Positions 30,188 through 34,322 of a stretch of 34,322 bases of DNA are shown one piece after another. Origin of the DNA: JBOGUF01 sp050696075 (GTDB lineage Bacteria > Chloroflexota > Chloroflexia > Thermomicrobiales > UBA6265); contig JBOGUF010000204.1 of assembly GCA_050696075.1 (NCBI GenBank), positions 1 through 34,322 on the forward strand, in the 5' to 3' direction. The notes beneath the pieces are model-generated. The model was not told where the DNA came from. It worked only from the letters and a program-made list of their open reading frames with translations, and ran no database searches. The translations under genes and the position numbers were made by a program. The stretch's first letter is position 1. Each line of letters starts with the position of its first letter.

Positions 30188-31315
30188 CTACCAGCACGTC
30201 TCAGTTATCCCGGCCAGCTTGCCGAGGGCTTCCAGGTAGAAGAAGTCGCCGTAGATGAGGGAGACGTCGACGTCGCGGTCGGTGGGGAGGTTGCCGGTGG
30301 CGTGGAGCAGGATCGCGTCGTGGTCCGGGCCGTCGCCGCTGAAGCAGCGTTCGTCGAGGGCGCGAAGCAGGTCGCTCGCGGCCCGGCGATAGGCATCGGC
30401 CTCGGGCGCGGATAGCACTGATGCCAATTCGAGGAGGCCGGAGGCGGCGATGGCGCCGGCCGAACTGTCGCGCGGGGCGGTGGCGGCGGCGGGCGCGGCA
30501 AAGTCCCAGGGCGGGACCAGCTCAGGCGGCAGCGCCGCCACGAAGTTGTCGGCCACCCGCCGCGCCGTCGCCAGGTGGTCGGGGTTGCTGGTGTAGCGGG
30601 CGGTAAGGGCGAAGCCGTAGAGTGCCCAGGCTTGACCCCGGCTCCAGCGCGAGTCGGGTGCGTAGCCCTGTCCGCCCAGGATTTCGATCCGCGCGCCGGT
30701 GCGCTGGTCGAAGCGGACGATGTGGTTGGTCGAGCCGTCGGCGCGGACGACGTGTCGCATCGCCAGGGCGGCGTGCGCCGTGGCGACGTTGCGGAAGCGC
30801 GGCTGGTCGAATGCCTCGGCCGCCCAGAAGAGGAGCGGCAGGTTCATCATCGTGTCGACGATGACGATGCCCCGCCGCTCCTCGCCATTCCAGGCCTCGA
30901 TAAAGCCGCCGGCCGGATTGAAACGGCTCATCAGCAATGCGGTCGCCAGGAAGCCGCGCCGCCGCGCCGCTTCGTCGCCGGTCAGCTTGAAGCGGGCGAC
31001 GGCGGTCGGCATGAATTGGAAGCCGACGTCGTGGTGGAAGCGGTAGAGGCGGTCGTCGAGGACGGCGCGTTCGAGTTCCTCCTCGGCTGCGCGCGCCAGG
31101 TCGAGCAGCCGTTCATTGCCGGTCCGTTTATAGAGCAGCAGCAAGAGGCCCGGCCAAAATCCTGACGTCCACCAATCGGCCCCTGTCGGTTCGTAGCGGC
31201 CGTCCGTCGTCGCGTGCAGAAAGGCGCCGCCGAGCCGCTCGGCCAGCGCCAGTGCCGTCTGCTCGGCCCGCGCCGTTGCCGCTGCTACCCACTCGGGCGT
31301 CGTTGGGATTGTCAT
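30188..31315 (-). CDS. Glycoside hydrolase family 88, unsaturated glucuronyl hydrolase (375 aa)
   Basis: GH88 enzymes cleave the unsaturated uronic acid left by polysaccharide lyases, in an alpha6/alpha6 barrel. Visible are DWWTSGFWPGLLLLLY (47-62), FHHDVGFQFMP with Asp96, and VIVDTMMNLPLLFWAAEAF with Asp154. These two Asp residues correspond to the catalytic pair known in Bacillus unsaturated glucuronyl hydrolase (Asp88 and Asp149). RWSRGQAWALYGFALTARYT is also characteristic. No export signal is seen. The ATG at 31315 has a GGGGTGGG stretch upstream; the frame is open to 31444. No polysaccharide lyase gene is in the window. The enzyme could act on uronate-containing oligosaccharides imported by the same cell that uses the fucosidases and sulfatases. 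Confidence 0.93.
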   Translation of the reverse strand: MTIPTTPEWVAAATARAEQTALALAERLGGAFLHATTDGRYEPTGADWWTSGFWPGLLLLLYKRTGNERLLDLARAAEEELERAVLDDRLYRFHHDVGFQFMPTAVARFKLTGDEAARRRGFLATALLMSRFNPAGGFIEAWNGEERRGIVIVDTMMNLPLLFWAAEAFDQPRFRNVATAHAALAMRHVVRADGSTNHIVRFDQRTGARIEILGGQGYAPDSRWSRGQAWALYGFALTARYTSNPDHLATARRVADNFVAALPPELVPPWDFAAPAAATAPRDSSAGAIAASGLLELASVLSAPEADAYRRAASDLLRALDERCFSGDGPDHDAILLHATGNLPTDRDVDVSLIYGDFFYLEALGKLAGITETCW

Positions 31316-31440
31316 CTGCCCACCCCCGTGCGCGCGCCGTTGATCAAATCCAGATGGGGGACTTGTATCGCGTCTCAGCGGCAACGGCAACTGGGCGCAA
31401 CCCGTCATTCCGAGGATGCGAGGAATCTGGCTTTGATGAG

Positions 31441-31683
31441 ACACGCCTCCCGTTGCGCGGCGGCGGGCGGTGGTGACGCTCTATCTCGATGGGTGGAGTG
31501 CCAAGGCGATCCCCGGCTACCTGGAAACCTCCCGGCAAACGGTCTACGAGGTACTCCGGCGGTGGGACGCGGAGGGTTGGCCGGGCCTGGCCGACCGTTC
31601 CCATGGTCCGCGCCACCCGGCCCGCAAGGTCGACCTCAAGGCAATGGCGGCGATCCGCCGCCTGCAGGCGAACCCCGAGCTGC
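31441..31683 (+). pseudogene. N-terminal remnant of a transposase (IS481-like HTH part)
   Basis: The frame encodes RRAVVTLYLDGWSAKAIPGY, ETSRQTVYEVLRRWDAEGWP and GLADRSHGPRHP, the two helix-turn-helix parts typical of IS481-like or related transposases, and continues to about AIRRLQANPEL. The DDE catalytic part is missing and the frame runs into unrelated DNA. A short dispersed-repeat-like sequence (CGTCATTCCGAGG) lies just upstream at 31403. Confidence 0.7.
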
Positions 31684-31726
31684 CGCGCCGCGCGAGCGCC
31701 CCAGGCGGCGCACCGGGTTGCTCCGG

Positions 31727-32117
31727 TCAGCGCGCGAAACGCCAGCGGGTGGCGCCGCCGGCGCCCTGGCCGATCGCCGTGTGGAAGACGAAGCGGTAGA
31801 GCTGCCACGGCGGACCGCCGTCCGGGGGGCCGAACGGGGCCGTGAAGCCGCCGGCGGTGACCTCGACCGGCCAGCCGGATCGCCGAATCAAGGCGCTCAC
31901 GGCGTCGAGGAGCGCCGGATCGTCGGTCGGGGCCGCTTCGCCTTCGAGTACCAGGTCGAGGTCCCCCAGGTGCATGGCGATCGTGCAGGCCGGATTGGCC
32001 GCCCGGGGTGTCCGGCGGCGGCGGGGCGGTGAGCAGGTCGCGCACCCGGCTCCACTCTATCGCGGTCTGTTCGGCGGGGCCGAGGTTCGTCGTTTCAACC
32101 GGTGCTTGATCCGTCAT
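31727..32117 (-). pseudogene. Broken pyridoxamine-phosphate-oxidase-like (PPOX) gene
   Basis: From the ATG at 32117 the frame reads like the start of a PPOX-fold protein (EWSRVRDLLTAPPPPDTPGG). It then becomes out of frame, while another frame from about 32005 to 31727 carries the end: PACTIAMHLGDLDLVLEGEA, GWPVEVTAGGFTAPFG and PPWQLYRFVFHTAIGQ, then GGATRWRFAR, the usual PPOX C-terminus. The central part with the cofactor-binding strands is missing. A deletion with frameshift explains this. Confidence 0.75.
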
Positions 32118-32342
32118 CGGTTGACCTCCGGTGCTTGGTCACGCCCGGCGCTGGCCGGGTTTGCGGTTGGCAGTGTGCGATCGGCCGTAGGCACGCCTCG
32201 CCACAACATGCTTGACACATGCGTGCCGTCGGCCCTGGCACGATTTGCCACCGCCCGGTTGACAACGGCGGCTTGTGCTGAGCAAACGGAATGGGTAGCA
32301 TGCGGCGCTCACCCCGTCGGACACCGTGCCGGGTCCGGAGCA
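32118..32342. other. Non-coding spacer between PPOX remnant and Lsr2-like gene
   Basis: I see no gene here. Two TTGACA hexamers occur at 32212-32217 and 32259-32264 on the plus strand, facing the Lsr2-like gene, but neither has a good -10 at the usual distance. Confidence 0.3.
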
Positions 32343-32663
32343 GTGGGAGGCGCACCATGGCAGCGACGTACCCGAGCCGCGCAGGCGCAGATCCCGATCG
32401 CGCAGGCCTGGGGCGTCACCGAGGCAGCCGTCGTCGGCCGCATCGACGCTGCCGTCGCTGCCGTCGAGACGTCGACTGCGCCGGATACCCCGGAGCCGAC
32501 CAGCAGCGAGGTCCGGACCTGGGCACGGGCTGCCGGGATCGCCGTCCCCGACCGGGGACGGCTGCGGCCCGAGGTCTGGCAGGCCTGGCACGACGCCCAC
32601 ACGCCGGAAAAGGAGGCGCCCGTAAGGGGATCCCTTGCAGGCAGCCACGACCGCACCCGGTGA
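32343..32663 (+). CDS. Lsr2-like DNA-binding domain protein, possibly frameshifted (about 106 aa)
   Basis: The C-terminal part contains SSEVRTWARAAGIAVPDRGR followed by LRPEVWQAWHDAH, which matches the Lsr2 DNA-binding domain (RxWAxxxGxxVxxRGRxxxxVxxAY pattern). Lsr2 proteins bind AT-rich DNA and silence foreign genes. The N-terminal part has a helical segment, AQIPIAQAWGVTEAAVVGRI. In this frame the only nearby start is a GTG at 32343 with a weak ribosome-binding site. A much better site, GGGAGG with an ATG at 32357, is in another frame; it would join the conserved frame if one base were removed near 32380. The gene may therefore be frameshifted, or start at the GTG. Confidence 0.5.
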   Translation: MGGAPWQRRTRAAQAQIPIAQAWGVTEAAVVGRIDAAVAAVETSTAPDTPEPTSSEVRTWARAAGIAVPDRGRLRPEVWQAWHDAHTPEKEAPVRGSLAGSHDRTR

Positions 32664-32761
32664 CGGAGCTTCGTACGGGACGACCATGCTCGCGCGCGAC
32701 GGAACCTTGTTCGGCTTGCTCACGCGCCAGGGTTCCGGCCACAGGCAATGCCGGGATCCGC

Positions 32762-33532
32762 TCAGCGCCTGGCGGTACCCAGGTCGTCGGAGCGTCCAGC
32801 TTCGAGTCGCGACCACTGGGCGATGGGGCGTCCGTTCGTCCGCGTGTAGCCGTCGACTTGCTGTGGCCAGCCGGGGGGCGAGTCCTCCCACGGCTCCTGG
32901 CGTCCGTACACCGTGAGGTCCATGAGCGCGTAGCTGTAGTCCATTGCCTCTACGCCGCGGCGGGTCGTCCAGTAGGTTTCGAAGACGCGGTCGCCGTCCC
33001 GTAGGTAGCACACGAGGTGCATCGTGCCGATGTGGCGCCCGACGAGGAGCGCGTCGAGGGAGGCGTGTGCTGAGTACCACGGCATGTCCCAGCCCATGAA
33101 GTCGCGGTAGCGGATGCTTTCGTCGTAGGGACCCTGACAGAAGACCGCGTAGGTGATGTCGCGAGAATGAAGGTAGGCCAGCTCCGCGACCTGGGTGGTG
33201 CACCACGTGCAACCTTCGCACTGCTCGGCCGCGGAATGACCGGGGTGCCACATGAAGTAGTAGGCGATGAGCTGTCGGCGGCCTTCAAACACGTCGAGCA
33301 GGGTGGTGGGTCCGTGTGGGCCGATTAGCGTGATGGTGGGGTCCAATTCCACCATCGGCAGCCGCCGGCGGACCGCCGCGATCGAGTCACTTTCGCGGGT
33401 GTGCGCTTTCTCCCGAACTCGCAGCGCATCTAGCTCGGCTTGCCAGGTGGCCCGGTCGACGACCGGTGGCAGCGCCGGGGTGTCGGTGCCGTCGACCGTC
33501 GACAACCTCACGTTCTTCGACTCATCGTTCAT
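32762..33532 (-). CDS. DUF899 (thioredoxin-like) family protein (256 aa)
   Basis: The protein matches DUF899 proteins: an N-terminal helical part (DRATWQAELDALRVREKAHT), VELDPTITLIGPHGPTTLLD, then FEGRRQLIAYYFMWHPGHSA and a cysteine cluster EQCEGCTWCTT at the place of the thioredoxin CxxC, followed by HSRDITYAVFCQGPYDE and WDMPWYSAH. The ending ALMDLTVYGRQEPWED differs from the usual C-terminus. The biochemical role is unknown. The ATG at 33532 has GGAGG five bases upstream; the frame is open to 33988. A truncated relative lies immediately upstream. Confidence 0.87.
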   Translation of the reverse strand: MNDESKNVRLSTVDGTDTPALPPVVDRATWQAELDALRVREKAHTRESDSIAAVRRRLPMVELDPTITLIGPHGPTTLLDVFEGRRQLIAYYFMWHPGHSAAEQCEGCTWCTTQVAELAYLHSRDITYAVFCQGPYDESIRYRDFMGWDMPWYSAHASLDALLVGRHIGTMHLVCYLRDGDRVFETYWTTRRGVEAMDYSYALMDLTVYGRQEPWEDSPPGWPQQVDGYTRTNGRPIAQWSRLEAGRSDDLGTARR

Positions 33533-33630
33533 GATTGCCTCCGTGCGTAGCGTCCTGCGGGGAGCGACGACCGGCTCGAGCGAGCCGGCGCTCCCCGCGA
33601 TACGGTCGGTGGCGCCTCCTTTCGCGGGCG

Positions 33631-33984
33631 TTACTCGCTGTCGTACTCGTCGTGGCGGCGAAACCAGGGACCGGTTTCGTTGCGTCCCTTGGGGGCGCGG
33701 TCGAGCCAATGGTACACGCCGAAGAACGGATCCACGCCGCGCGCATAGGTCGAATAGGTGTGGTAAATGATGCCGTCCTCGAGCGCGAAGGCGCTCAAGC
33801 CCTCCCGTTCGCGCATGTACGTGCCCACGTCGGTCCCAGTCATGGCCGCGAACACAGCCTGCCCGGAGTCCGACGCTCCGGCTCGCCCGATGTCCATCCG
33901 TGGGTGGTCGGTGCGGAAGTTGTATTCGGCTCCGGCGCGCAGTTGCTCGCCGGTGGATCCGGATCGACCATCGCCGAGACCCAA
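33631..33984 (-). pseudogene. 5'-truncated second DUF899 gene
   Basis: The encoded sequence, from EYNFRTDHPRMDIG through GIIYHTYSTYARGVDPFFGV to WLDRAPKGRN and WFRRHDEYDSE, matches only the C-terminal half of DUF899 proteins. HTYSTYARG and the final RRHDEY are hallmarks. The N-terminal half with the cysteine motif is absent, and the only start (TTG at 33984) lacks a ribosome-binding site. It precedes the intact DUF899 gene on the same strand. Confidence 0.7.
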
Positions 33985-34046
33985 TCACATGGCCATGTTA
34001 CCGCGTTCGGCATGGGACGCAAATCTTGCACATTACAGTTAGGTGC

Positions 34047-34262
34047 CTAACGCCGCCACACGGTTCGCAGCTTTGAGGATCCTTCCCATTCTTCTACAGA
34101 TGTGACCATGTCCGCTATATTGGGAATACCATAGTCAACAGCTACCTCCCCGAGGCGGCGCGCACGCCACCAAGCTTGAGGATACTCGGATCGCGGTAGG
34201 AATGATTCTCTCCCGCGGGGCACGGAATTATAGACGGTACTTCCGGAGTTGATTCGGGACAA
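34047..34262 (-). CDS. Short unrecognised open frame near the right edge (71 aa)
   Basis: The frame from a TTG at 34262 contains WWRARRLGEVAVDYGIPNIA followed by DMVTSVEEWEG, which looks like real protein although I do not recognise it. The segment VAVDYGI is echoed by VAIDYGI encoded at 30155-30180 on the same strand near the toxin-antitoxin promoter. It may be the end of a gene that starts further right or a remnant. Base composition falls towards AT at the edge of the window. Confidence 0.25.
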   Translation of the reverse strand: MSRINSGSTVYNSVPRGRESFLPRSEYPQAWWRARRLGEVAVDYGIPNIADMVTSVEEWEGSSKLRTVWRR

Positions 34263-34322
34263 GGTCGTCTGATTCAGCCGTTGCTCTAAAAGGATTGATG
34301 TATCAATCTCTATTACTACATG

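Noticed and set aside
1..34322. CRISPR arrays, tRNA or rRNA genes
   Set aside because: No regularly spaced repeats and no recognisable cloverleaf or rRNA sequence were seen by eye; a dedicated scan with tRNAscan-SE or a CRISPR finder would settle it.

Overview
The window is GC-rich bacterial DNA with dense genes and long antisense shadow frames. The gene types suggest a Chloroflexota (Thermomicrobia-like) chromosome: F420-type oxidoreductases, DUF1772 proteins, large STAND regulators with LuxR or other HTH ends, Tat-exported family 5 solute-binding proteins and an Lsr2-like DNA-binding domain. This placement is inferred from gene content only. No rRNA, tRNA, CRISPR array or intact insertion sequence was seen.

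Layout. 1-4003 (minus strand): the start of an exported protein, a small exported protein, an 888-residue LuxR-type STAND regulator and another exported protein. 4094-23051: a glycan-catabolism island with three GH29 alpha-L-fucosidase-like enzymes, three formylglycine sulfatases (CxPSR or CxPTR motifs), a mandelate racemase/enolase-type acid sugar enzyme, a DinB-like protein, a LacI regulator, a GntR/FCD regulator, and an ABC-type binding protein with two permeases but no ATPase gene. 23243-25351: a STAND ATPase with an unusual C-terminal HTH. 25715-26453: a frameshifted HEPN-like/CBS gene. 26618-29464: an LLM flavin/F420 oxidoreductase, a Ddn-type nitroreductase and two DUF1772 membrane proteins. 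29478-30091: a Doc-type toxin with an AbrB-type antitoxin. 30188-31315: a GH88 unsaturated glucuronyl hydrolase. 31441-34322: decayed DNA with a transposase remnant, a broken PPOX gene, an Lsr2-like gene and an intact DUF899 gene beside a truncated one.

How the genes work together (inference). None of the GH29, sulfatase or GH88 enzymes shows a clear export signal. The likely scheme is import of sulfated, fucose- and perhaps uronate-containing oligosaccharides, then desulfation, defucosylation and sugar acid metabolism in the cytoplasm. The GntR gene has a palindrome, ATCGTATACGAT, on its own -10 region, and related sites lie before two hydrolase loci. The LacI gene has an operator-like site inside its own promoter spacer and a better palindrome about 200 bp upstream.

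The most unusual feature is the number of gene stubs: N- or C-terminal fragments of GH29, sulfatase, enolase-type, binding-protein, HNH, PPOX, DUF899 and transposase genes fill the spaces between intact genes, and several match the families of intact neighbours. This points to repeated recombination and deletion among duplicated catabolic modules.
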